64,000 bases of DNA from Rikenellaceae bacterium. GTDB taxonomy: Bacteria > Bacteroidota > Bacteroidia > Bacteroidales > Rikenellaceae. The stretch is taken from positions 178,823 to 242,822 of the forward strand of contig SUZR01000003.1 in assembly GCA_015059845.1 (NCBI GenBank), given 5' to 3'. The notes beneath the pieces are model-generated. The model was given only the letters and a program-made list of their open reading frames with translations, was not told the origin of the DNA and made no database searches. Positions 30,217-38,492 of the stretch are shown here, piece by piece (the first letter of the stretch is position 1; each line of letters starts with the position of its first letter). A program made the position numbers and the translations under genes.

Positions 30217-31104
30217 TTATCTTCTTCTTTCAAACTTATGAGGGCACCAGCGTGCAGCCATCTTTGTCATCTGTGACGTATATTCGGGAGTTGTTCCGCA
30301 ACAACCTCCCACAATATTTAGCATACCCGCACGGCACAACTGCTCCAGCTCCTTGCAGAAACGGTTTGCAGCCGTCAGCGGCTGCCCCGCAGCAGGATAG
30401 GCCACAATAGGCTTCCCGCAAACAGCAGACAGAGCCTTCACGGCACTCTCCACGGGCTTTACACCATTGGTGCAGTTGAATCCGATAACGGCAATATCAT
30501 CCATCGGCAGGTCCTCGACGAACTTGGCTATCGTAGCTCCACTTGCCACTCGACCCTCGATGCGTGACAATACGGCCGACACGATGATAGGAATCTCGGC
30601 ATTTATCTTTCGGCACTCCTCGATGGCAACCGATGCATTACGCGCATCCATAACCGTCTCGATAAGGATTACATCCACGCCGCCATCTATCAGGCCACGA
30701 ATAACCGTCGAATAGACCTCGGCCATCGCCTCTGCTGTTGTATCGTTTGCCAACGTCAGGTTTCGTGTCGTTGGGCCGACCGAGCCTGCGACGAGGCGAG
30801 GATGCTCCGTAGTGCTATACTTATCAGCTGCCGCGCGTGCCAACTCTGCACCTGCGCGTGCCAACTCATACGAACGCTCCTGCAGTCCATACTCTGCCAA
30901 GCAGAGCGCATCGGCGCAGGTGGTATTGGTAGTAATAATATCGGCACCCGCCTCCAAATAGGCATTATGCACCGCCACGACCTGTGCAGCATTATCCACA
31001 TTTAGCAACTCCAGACACCCCTTTGCCCCACCCGTGAGCAACTGAGTACCCATAGCGCCATCCAATACAAGTATCTTTCGTCCAAGCAGTTGTTCCAAAT
31101 TCAT
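30217..31104 (-). CDS. Homocysteine S-methyltransferase family protein (standalone MetH N-terminal-like domain)
   Basis: 295 aa; LDGAMGTQLL, FNCTNG, IVGGCCGTTPEY zinc-binding motif. Confidence 0.88.
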   Translation of the reverse strand: MNLEQLLGRKILVLDGAMGTQLLTGGAKGCLELLNVDNAAQVVAVHNAYLEAGADIITTNTTCADALCLAEYGLQERSYELARAGAELARAAADKYSTTEHPRLVAGSVGPTTRNLTLANDTTAEAMAEVYSTVIRGLIDGGVDVILIETVMDARNASVAIEECRKINAEIPIIVSAVLSRIEGRVASGATIAKFVEDLPMDDIAVIGFNCTNGVKPVESAVKALSAVCGKPIVAYPAAGQPLTAANRFCKELEQLCRAGMLNIVGGCCGTTPEYTSQMTKMAARWCPHKFERRR

Positions 31105-31108
31105 CTCA

Positions 31109-31900
31109 TTAGCGTTTTACAATCTCCACCTCAAAAAGTTTGTTCCAGCGTTTTCCCGTAACAAATATACGTTTTGTTGCGGCATCGTAGGCTATGCCAT
31201 TCAGCACATCAGTATCGCCCTTTATATCTTCACTCTGCAGAAGTCCCGTAAAATCAATCATTCCTTCGGCAACTCCCGTCTTGGGGTCTATAATCAGCAC
31301 ACGGTCGGTGGTATATACATTTGCCCAAATCTTACCGTCAATCCACTCCAACTCGTTGATAAAACGAATAGGCTCACCACGCAGCGTAACGGTGATAGTA
31401 CCCTCACGGCTGAAGGTTTCGGGGTTGAGTTTATAGATATTTGCCGTGCCGTTCGACATATACAGCTTCTCGCCATCGGAGGTCAGCCCCCAACCCTCGC
31501 CCGCATAACGGAAATCGCGTAACTTCTTACCCGTTGCAACATCATATACGTGGCAGACATTCGACTCCCACGTAAGCTGATAGAGCTTATCGCCGAGCAG
31601 AGTTATACCCTCGCCAAACTCATTACGCGGCAACTTTAGTTTAGTCTGCGGCTTCTCATCGCCCAGCGCATAGGTATTTATCTCCGAGTGGCCATACTCG
31701 CCCGTACCTTCCCACATCACGCCATCAACATATTGCAGACCCTGCGTATAGCTATTGGTACTATGGGGATATATGTTTTTAACTTTATAGCTATACTCCA
31801 CGGGTTGCACGACCTGTGGCAAAGAGACACTCTTCTTGGCCTGCGAGCCGCACGCAACCACGGCAGCAGTCGCAACGAGTGTCATAAAAAATCTCTTCAT
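31109..31900 (-). CDS. Glutaminyl-peptide cyclotransferase (Glu_cyclase_2 family lipoprotein)
   Basis: Lipobox-like VVACGSQ; YPHSTNSYTQGLQYVDGVMWEGTGEYGHSEI, LNGIAYD, FVTGKRWNKLFEV. Confidence 0.88.
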   Translation of the reverse strand: MKRFFMTLVATAAVVACGSQAKKSVSLPQVVQPVEYSYKVKNIYPHSTNSYTQGLQYVDGVMWEGTGEYGHSEINTYALGDEKPQTKLKLPRNEFGEGITLLGDKLYQLTWESNVCHVYDVATGKKLRDFRYAGEGWGLTSDGEKLYMSNGTANIYKLNPETFSREGTITVTLRGEPIRFINELEWIDGKIWANVYTTDRVLIIDPKTGVAEGMIDFTGLLQSEDIKGDTDVLNGIAYDAATKRIFVTGKRWNKLFEVEIVKR

Positions 31901-32001
31901 AATTGTATCCATATTTCAAGCAAATATACTACAAAATTCCAAAACTTCGGCCAACTTACATTATATAAATAAACAAAGGACAAAGAAAAGTCGTATAATG
32001 A

Positions 32002-32036
32002 CAAAAAAGAGTGTGTACCCTATTGAATACACACTC
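32002..32036 (-). terminator. Terminator of GH43 transcript
   Basis: aaaaaagagtgtgta...tacacactc: perfect 9-bp stem with T-run on the minus strand. Confidence 0.8.
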
Positions 32037-32050
32037 GATATTTATTTTAA

Positions 32051-32174
32051 GAAATTGTATAACAAGAGCTATTTTGAAGCTGGTCGCAGACCGAGAAAGC
32101 GGAGCATACTATGCGTATGTGAGCATTTCGAGGGCAAGCCAGATGCCAAAAGAGCCTTGTTAGGCGATTTCTTT
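32051..32174. repeat. Extended copy of stop-codon-proximal hairpin repeat with about 75-nt structured core
   Basis: Ends gaaattgtataacaagagc / gccttgttaggcgatttc are imperfect inverted repeats; core shares 28/33 nt with 55257-55289. Confidence 0.7.
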
Positions 32175-33145
32175 TACAATTTGTCTTTCTTAACACCCTC
32201 AAATGTCATCTTCACGGGAAGAATATTTCCCTGCTCGTCAAAGTGAAGCTCATCGATACAAGTCACACGGTTATCACGCTTGTTTGACTCCAAAGGACGA
32301 CGGTGGTAGATGATATAATACTTGCCGCTACGAGGATTGTGCACAACAGAGTGGTGACCTGCGCCGCGTGCCACCTTATCATCCTGCTGCAAGATTACAT
32401 CCTTGCGCTCGAAAGGTCCGAACGGAGAGTCCGAAATAGCGTATGCAACCTTATAGTTGGGGCCTGTCCAGCCACCCTCCGACCACATAAAGTAGTACTT
32501 GCCCTCGCGGATGAACATAAAGGGACCCTCAACGTAGCTCTTAGGTGTAACCTCCTTATATAGAGTGCCATCCTCGAAAGGAACGATGCTCTTGAAATCA
32601 TCCGCCAGCTTCACTACGTTACAGTGACGCCAACCGCCATAATACATATAGTGAGTACCATCCTTATCCTTGAATACAAACTGGTCGATAGGCTGCGCAC
32701 CGTTTACAATCTCGCCAATCAACGGCTTACCGAGCAAATCCTTGAACGGGCCTGCAGGATTATCGGCAACGGCTACGCCGATACCGCCAATCTCACCCTC
32801 GTGAACATCATTTGCACCGAAGAAAAGGTAATACTTGCCATCCTTCTCGATAGCCGCGGGAGCCCACAACGCTTTGTTGAGCCACTTAATCTCGTTGTTA
32901 TCGATAATGCGCTCGTGCTTGGTCCACTTCACCAAGTCCTTTGACGAGAAGCAATCGAAATAGAGCTGGTCCTCGTAGGCTGCCGAGTATGTAGGATAAA
33001 TCCAATAGGTCTTACCGAACACGATACCCTCGGGGTCAGCATAATCGCCCTCAAAAATAGGATTACCTGATGTCTTCTGCGCATATGCCGCAGCCGATGT
33101 CATCACGGCCGCCGCCACAAAAAACAGGCTTACAATCTTTCTCAT
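32174..33145 (-). CDS. Glycoside hydrolase family 43-like protein
   Basis: 323 aa secreted; DPEGIVFGKTYWIYPTYS, WAPAAIEKDGKYYLFFGAN, YVEGPFMFIREGKYYFMWSEGGW, GHHSVV. Confidence 0.88.
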   Translation of the reverse strand: MRKIVSLFFVAAAVMTSAAAYAQKTSGNPIFEGDYADPEGIVFGKTYWIYPTYSAAYEDQLYFDCFSSKDLVKWTKHERIIDNNEIKWLNKALWAPAAIEKDGKYYLFFGANDVHEGEIGGIGVAVADNPAGPFKDLLGKPLIGEIVNGAQPIDQFVFKDKDGTHYMYYGGWRHCNVVKLADDFKSIVPFEDGTLYKEVTPKSYVEGPFMFIREGKYYFMWSEGGWTGPNYKVAYAISDSPFGPFERKDVILQQDDKVARGAGHHSVVHNPRSGKYYIIYHRRPLESNKRDNRVTCIDELHFDEQGNILPVKMTFEGVKKDKL

Positions 33146-33168
33146 AATATAGTTTTTTAGGTTAGTAA

Positions 33169-35280
33169 TTATTTCAATCCCATAGCCTCAACCAAAGCCT
33201 GCGTCTCGGGCTTATGGCCGCGGAACTCAACGTAGATATCCATAGGATGACGCTGGCCACCCTGCTCCAACAAATGGCGGAACGCCTTAGCCGTAGCGGG
33301 GTCGAAGATACCCTTCTCCTTAAAGAGTGAGAAGGCGTCAGCAGCCAACACCTCAGCCCACTTATACCCGTAATAACCAGCAGCATAACCGCCAGAGAAG
33401 ATATGTGTAAAGGCGGGAGCCATTGCTGTACCCTCAACTACGGGAGTAACCTGCACGGGAGCCATAGCCTTCATCTCGAAGGGCTCAATCTCGCCCGCGT
33501 AAGGCTCTGTCATTGTGTGCCAAGCCATATCGGACATACCGAATGAGAGCTGACGTACGTTGCTGTAAGCGGCCAGATAGTTCTTCGCTGCAACAATCTT
33601 CTCAACCAACTCGGCAGGGATAGCCTCGCCCGTCTGGTAGTGTACGGCCCACATATCGAGGTACTCCTTCTCGGTTGCCCAGTTCTCCAGAATCTGCGAG
33701 GGCAGCTCCACAAAGTCACGATATACGTTTGTGCCGTTCAATGACTCATACTCACCCTTAGCCAGCATACCGTGCAGCGCGTGGCCAAACTCGTGAAGGA
33801 AGGTGGTAAACTCATCAAATGTAAGCAACGAAGGAGCACTCTCGGTCGGCTTGGTGAAGTTCATCACGAGCGACACCAGAGGACGTGTCTCCTTGCCATC
33901 GATAACCTTCGTACCGCGGAACTCGGTCATCCACGCACCCGAGCGCTTTGACTCGCGGGGGAAGAAATCGAGGTAGAGAACAGCCAGCAAATCATTATTG
34001 TCGTACACCTCATAAGCCTTCACCTCAGGATGATACACCTGAATCTGCTCGTTAAGAACGAACTTTAGACCATAGAGCTTCTCTGCCAAAAGGAATACGC
34101 CCTTGATAACATTGTCGAGTTTAAGATAAGGCTTCACCTGCTCGTCGTTGATAGCGTACTTCTCCGACTTGTACTTCTCGGTGTAGTATGCCCAATCCCA
34201 CGGCATAAGCTTATCCTTAAGGCCCTTTGAGTGAGCATAGTCGCTGATTGTTGCATAATCCTTGTGCGCATACTCGATAGTCGAAGCACGCAACTCCTCA
34301 AGGAATGAATTTACATTCTGGGCACTCTCGGCCATACGCTCCTCGAGGGTGTAATCGGCGTGAGTCTTATAACCCAGAAGGTTTGCAATCTTCATACGCA
34401 ACGATGTGATATTGCGGATAATCTGCGAGTTATCGTGCTCACCGCCCAATGCGCGGCTATTGTATGCACGGTATAACTTCTCCTTAATATCACGCTGCGA
34501 AGAGTACATCATAAAGGGTCCATAACTCGGAGCTTTCAGCGTCACGGTCCAACCCTTCTGGCCACGTGCCTTAGCCTCGGCAGCCAAACCATCCTTTACG
34601 AAGTCGGGCAACTCGGCCACCTGCGCAGGATTGGTGATATTTATCGAAAAAGCATTTGTTGCTGCCAATGCATTCTGGCCGAAGATGAGCGTAGCCTCCG
34701 ACAACTCAGAGGTGTACTTACGATACTCCTCCTTCTTGTCGTCGGCCAAGGCTGCACCCGAACGAGAGAAGCTCTTATAGCTATCCTCCAGCAACTTCTC
34801 ATCCACATCCGACAGACCACGACGTGAGCCCTCATAGACAGCCTTCACGCGAGCAAAAAGTTCAGGATTCAACGCCACATCGTTGCTCAGTGCTGTCAGC
34901 TTGGGCTGTATGCGCAGAGCGATAGCCTCCATCTCCTCCGAGGTATCGGCCTCGTTAAGGTTGTAGAACAGTCCCAAAATACGATTCAGCAATGCACCCT
35001 GGCGCTCCATAGCCACGATGGTATTCTTAAAGGTAGGCTTAGCTGGATTATTCACAATAGCATCAATCTCGGCACGCGATACGGCAATCGCCGTCTCGAT
35101 AGCAGGCTCATAATGCTCTATCTTAATAAGGTCAAACGGGGGTGTTGCGTGGGGAGTATCCCACTCTGCGAGCAGAGGATTAGACTCATCAATCTCGGGC
35201 AGCTCCACAACGGGCATCTTATCACCCGCACATCCTGCCATCAGGGCACTCAGTGTCATAATTAAAAATAGTTTTTTCAT
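33169..35280 (-). CDS. M3 family metallopeptidase (Dcp-like), lipoprotein
   Basis: 703 aa; FTTFLHEFGHALHGMLAKG; lipobox ALMAGCAG. Confidence 0.92.
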   Translation of the reverse strand: MKKLFLIMTLSALMAGCAGDKMPVVELPEIDESNPLLAEWDTPHATPPFDLIKIEHYEPAIETAIAVSRAEIDAIVNNPAKPTFKNTIVAMERQGALLNRILGLFYNLNEADTSEEMEAIALRIQPKLTALSNDVALNPELFARVKAVYEGSRRGLSDVDEKLLEDSYKSFSRSGAALADDKKEEYRKYTSELSEATLIFGQNALAATNAFSINITNPAQVAELPDFVKDGLAAEAKARGQKGWTVTLKAPSYGPFMMYSSQRDIKEKLYRAYNSRALGGEHDNSQIIRNITSLRMKIANLLGYKTHADYTLEERMAESAQNVNSFLEELRASTIEYAHKDYATISDYAHSKGLKDKLMPWDWAYYTEKYKSEKYAINDEQVKPYLKLDNVIKGVFLLAEKLYGLKFVLNEQIQVYHPEVKAYEVYDNNDLLAVLYLDFFPRESKRSGAWMTEFRGTKVIDGKETRPLVSLVMNFTKPTESAPSLLTFDEFTTFLHEFGHALHGMLAKGEYESLNGTNVYRDFVELPSQILENWATEKEYLDMWAVHYQTGEAIPAELVEKIVAAKNYLAAYSNVRQLSFGMSDMAWHTMTEPYAGEIEPFEMKAMAPVQVTPVVEGTAMAPAFTHIFSGGYAAGYYGYKWAEVLAADAFSLFKEKGIFDPATAKAFRHLLEQGGQRHPMDIYVEFRGHKPETQALVEAMGLK

Positions 35281-35307
35281 TGTTATATTTTATTGGTTTC
35301 TCATTTA

Positions 35308-37650
35308 TTACTTTTTAATTGGCTCCAAACCCAACTGCATAGGAGTAGCCCGCTCAATGGGTTTCAACTCCACACTCTGCAACGAATCGGCCGCAGCCAG
35401 CGAGTCGGCCTTAGCCTGCAGACGTGCAGCCTCGCGCTCACGGCGCGAACGCTCGGCACGCTGACGCGCCTGCTCGCGGGTATCCACTCTCACGATTTCG
35501 TTAACCGACAGCGGCTCAACATCGGCAATCTCCTCAGGCTCAACCAATCCGCGAGCCACCAGCATTGCTATCTTATTGGGGTCAGCACCGCGGAATGCAC
35601 GATACATATCCATTCCTGCGCGTGTGCCACCCTTTGAGAGCACCTCACGGCGGAATCGCTCAGCCGTAGCCTTATCAAATATATCGCCACTCTCGACAAA
35701 GGCCTGATAAGCATCCTTATCCAGCACCTCAGCCCAAATATAGAAATAGTATCCAGCCGAATAACCGCCATCAAAGATATGGCTGAAATATGTATAGTGA
35801 TAGCGCGGCTCAATCTGCGGTATAAGCCCTCGCTTCTCGGTCAGCGCCTCACGCTCAAACTCGGCAACATCAATCTTCTCGGCACTCTGCAACGAGTGTA
35901 TATCCAAATCCGAGAGTGCCGCAGCCACCAGCTCGGTTGTATTGAAGCCCTCATTAAATTTAGTACTCTCGTGAATCTTACGAATCATATCGTCGGGCAT
36001 AACATCACCCTTACGATAGTGTACAGCATACTGCTTGAGCATAGGCGTAGCAAATGCCCAATTCTCCATAATCTGCGACGGCAACTCCACAAAATCGCCC
36101 TCTACACTGCTCAAACCGCGGTACTTAACATCGGCGAACAGAGAGTGCAACGCGTGACCAAACTCGTGGAAGAAGGTCTTTGTTTCGTCAATAGACAACA
36201 ACGCAGGGGCACTACCCACGGGACGAGTAAAATTACATACAATAGATACAACGGGCAGAACGCGCTTGCCATCATTATAGCTCTGCTCCACATACGTTCC
36301 GCACCACGCGCCACCAGCTTTACTGGCTCGGGGGTAGAAATCCATATAGAGTGCGCCCAGCGGCGTATCATCGTTATCTATAACCTCATACACCTCACAC
36401 TCGGGATGATATGTAGGAGCCTTCAACGGACGGAATGTTATGCCATACAGACGATTGCAGAGGAAGAAGATACCACCCTTGACATTATCCAGCGACAAAT
36501 ACTCGCGCACATCCTCCTCCTTGAGGTTATAATCCGAGTTACGCACCTTCTCGGCATAATACCACCAATCCCACGACTTGAAATCATTGGCATTACCCTT
36601 CTCGCGTCGGTAGAGTGTCTTCAGGCGCTCCAACTCCTGCTTTGCACGCTCCAAAGCGGGGTCCCACACCTGATTCAACAGTTCATATACAGCCTCGGGC
36701 GTAGAGGCCATCTCGTCCGAGATAACATAATGAGCGTAAGAGTCATAACCCAACAGCTTTGCCTTCTCGTATCGCAGGCTCACCATCTCGGCAATTATAT
36801 CGTTGTTATCGTGCTCGCCACCATTGTTTCCACGCATCAGATAGGCACTATATACCTTCTCGCGCAACTCGCGGCTCTGGGTATATGTAAGCAGCGGTAA
36901 CATACTCGGCTTCTGCAGTGTAAACACTGCCGTGCCCTTCTTATCAATGCTTCGGCCATACTCCTCGGCTGCATCACGCACCTGCATCGGCACGCCCAGC
37001 AACTCCTCCAGCGTAGGCTCAACCGTAAATGCATTTGTCTCGGCCAACACATTACGACCAAAATCGACACCAAGCGAGGTGAGCCTTTCGTTTATCTGCT
37101 TCAGGCGCGCCTTATCCTCAGCCGACAACAGAGCTCCAGAACGCTCGAAGCTACGAAAAATCTTCTCCGTCAAACGGAGCTGCTCGGCATCGAGATTCAG
37201 AGCAAAACGACGGTCGTAAACAGATTTTATCCTCTCGAAGAGAGCGTCGTTCATCATAATTGCATCATCGTGCGCAGCCATCTGCGGCATAATCTCCGCC
37301 GAGAGAGCCTGCATCTGCTCATCGGTGTCGGCCGCCGCCAACATCTCAAAGACCGTACTTACGCGATAGAGCATCTGTCCTGAGTTATCGTAGGCAAGAA
37401 TCGTATTCTCGAAGCTCGGCTCCTGCTTGTTCTCCACGATGGCTGTAATCTCCTCATTATGGAGCGACATACCTCGCTCGAAGGCGGGTTTGTAGTGTTC
37501 AAACTCAATGCGGTCGAAGGGTGGCACACCATACGGTGTTTGCCAAACCTCCTCGAAAAAGGGGTTATCACCGACCATTTTTTGTTTATTGCACGAAATA
37601 AATGTCATTATCAGAGTCGCAAATGCGAATAAACGTAAAAAGCGTTTCAT
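35308..37650 (-). CDS. M3 family metallopeptidase paralogue with C-terminal basic/coiled extension
   Basis: 780 aa; TKTFFHEFGHALHSLFADV; extra tail REQARQRAERSRREREAARLQAKADSLAAADSLQ. Confidence 0.9.
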   Translation of the reverse strand: MKRFLRLFAFATLIMTFISCNKQKMVGDNPFFEEVWQTPYGVPPFDRIEFEHYKPAFERGMSLHNEEITAIVENKQEPSFENTILAYDNSGQMLYRVSTVFEMLAAADTDEQMQALSAEIMPQMAAHDDAIMMNDALFERIKSVYDRRFALNLDAEQLRLTEKIFRSFERSGALLSAEDKARLKQINERLTSLGVDFGRNVLAETNAFTVEPTLEELLGVPMQVRDAAEEYGRSIDKKGTAVFTLQKPSMLPLLTYTQSRELREKVYSAYLMRGNNGGEHDNNDIIAEMVSLRYEKAKLLGYDSYAHYVISDEMASTPEAVYELLNQVWDPALERAKQELERLKTLYRREKGNANDFKSWDWWYYAEKVRNSDYNLKEEDVREYLSLDNVKGGIFFLCNRLYGITFRPLKAPTYHPECEVYEVIDNDDTPLGALYMDFYPRASKAGGAWCGTYVEQSYNDGKRVLPVVSIVCNFTRPVGSAPALLSIDETKTFFHEFGHALHSLFADVKYRGLSSVEGDFVELPSQIMENWAFATPMLKQYAVHYRKGDVMPDDMIRKIHESTKFNEGFNTTELVAAALSDLDIHSLQSAEKIDVAEFEREALTEKRGLIPQIEPRYHYTYFSHIFDGGYSAGYYFYIWAEVLDKDAYQAFVESGDIFDKATAERFRREVLSKGGTRAGMDMYRAFRGADPNKIAMLVARGLVEPEEIADVEPLSVNEIVRVDTREQARQRAERSRREREAARLQAKADSLAAADSLQSVELKPIERATPMQLGLEPIKK

Positions 37651-37700
37651 CCTTAATTTATATTTAATACCTTTGCAAAGGTAATATTTAACGCAAAGTT

Positions 37701-38411
37701 ATGCAACTATTTTATGCACCGGATGTAACTCCGCCCTATTATACCCTCTGCGAAGAGGAGTCAAAGCATTGTGTAAGAGTACTGCGTCTTAAGGCTGGTG
37801 ATGAGCTTCACCTCACCGATGGACGCGGAAATATGCACCGTTGCCGTGTCGTAGAGCCCCATCAGCACCACTGCACGGTAGAGGTTATCGAGACTCAAAC
37901 CGAATACGAGAAGCTACCCTATTCGCTCACGATGGCTGTAGCCCCCACGAAGAATATAGACCGTTTCGAGTGGTTTCTGGAGAAGGCTACCGAGGTGGGT
38001 GTGAGCCGCATTGTGCCTATCGAATGTGACCACAGCGAGCGTCGCACAATCAAGTATGACCGCGAGCTGCGCGTCATCACCTCTGCTGTAAAGCAGTCAC
38101 TCAAGGCGTACCACCCCGCACTGGAGGAGTTAACCCCGCTACGGAAGCTCATTGCCGAGCCCTTCGAGGGACAGAAATTCATCGCTCACTGCGATGCAAA
38201 CAGTCAGGAAAGACTCTTTTTGCCGGCAATTATTAAAAAAAATGAAAATATTTTAATTTTAATTGGTCCGGAAGGTGATTTTTCGCCCGAAGAGATTAAT
38301 TTTGCACTCGAAAACGGATTCAAACCCATATCACTCGGTACACAACGTCTTCGTACCGAAACGGCAGCCGTTGCCGCAACCGTAATGGTTGCTACGGTGA
38401 ATGGTTTGTAA
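37701..38411 (+). CDS. rsmE: 16S rRNA (uracil(1498)-N(3))-methyltransferase
   Basis: 236 aa; HCVRVLRLKAGDELHLTDGRG, LIGPEGDFSPEEINFA, SLGTQRLRTETAAVAA. Confidence 0.94.
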   Translation: MQLFYAPDVTPPYYTLCEEESKHCVRVLRLKAGDELHLTDGRGNMHRCRVVEPHQHHCTVEVIETQTEYEKLPYSLTMAVAPTKNIDRFEWFLEKATEVGVSRIVPIECDHSERRTIKYDRELRVITSAVKQSLKAYHPALEELTPLRKLIAEPFEGQKFIAHCDANSQERLFLPAIIKKNENILILIGPEGDFSPEEINFALENGFKPISLGTQRLRTETAAVAATVMVATVNGL

Positions 38412-38419
38412 TTCATAAA

Positions 38420-38463
38420 CTGCCCAAGTGGTATGGCGCAGAGCCTATCTCCCACTTCAGGCA
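38420..38463 (+). repeat. Stem-loop between rsmE and the hyf-like operon
   Basis: tgcccaagtgg / ccacttcaggca pair around an inner atggc/gccta stem; no T-run. Confidence 0.5.
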
Positions 38464-38492
38464 AGACAGGTTAGTTAAATAATTATTAAACA

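Noticed and set aside
32031-32246. ORF 31836-32246 encoding ...GRRPRKRSILCVCEHFEGKPDAKRAL... as a protein
   Set aside because: This stretch is the structured repeat core, sits in the GH43 3' UTR, and the ORF runs antisense over gene ends; more likely RNA/DNA structure than coding.
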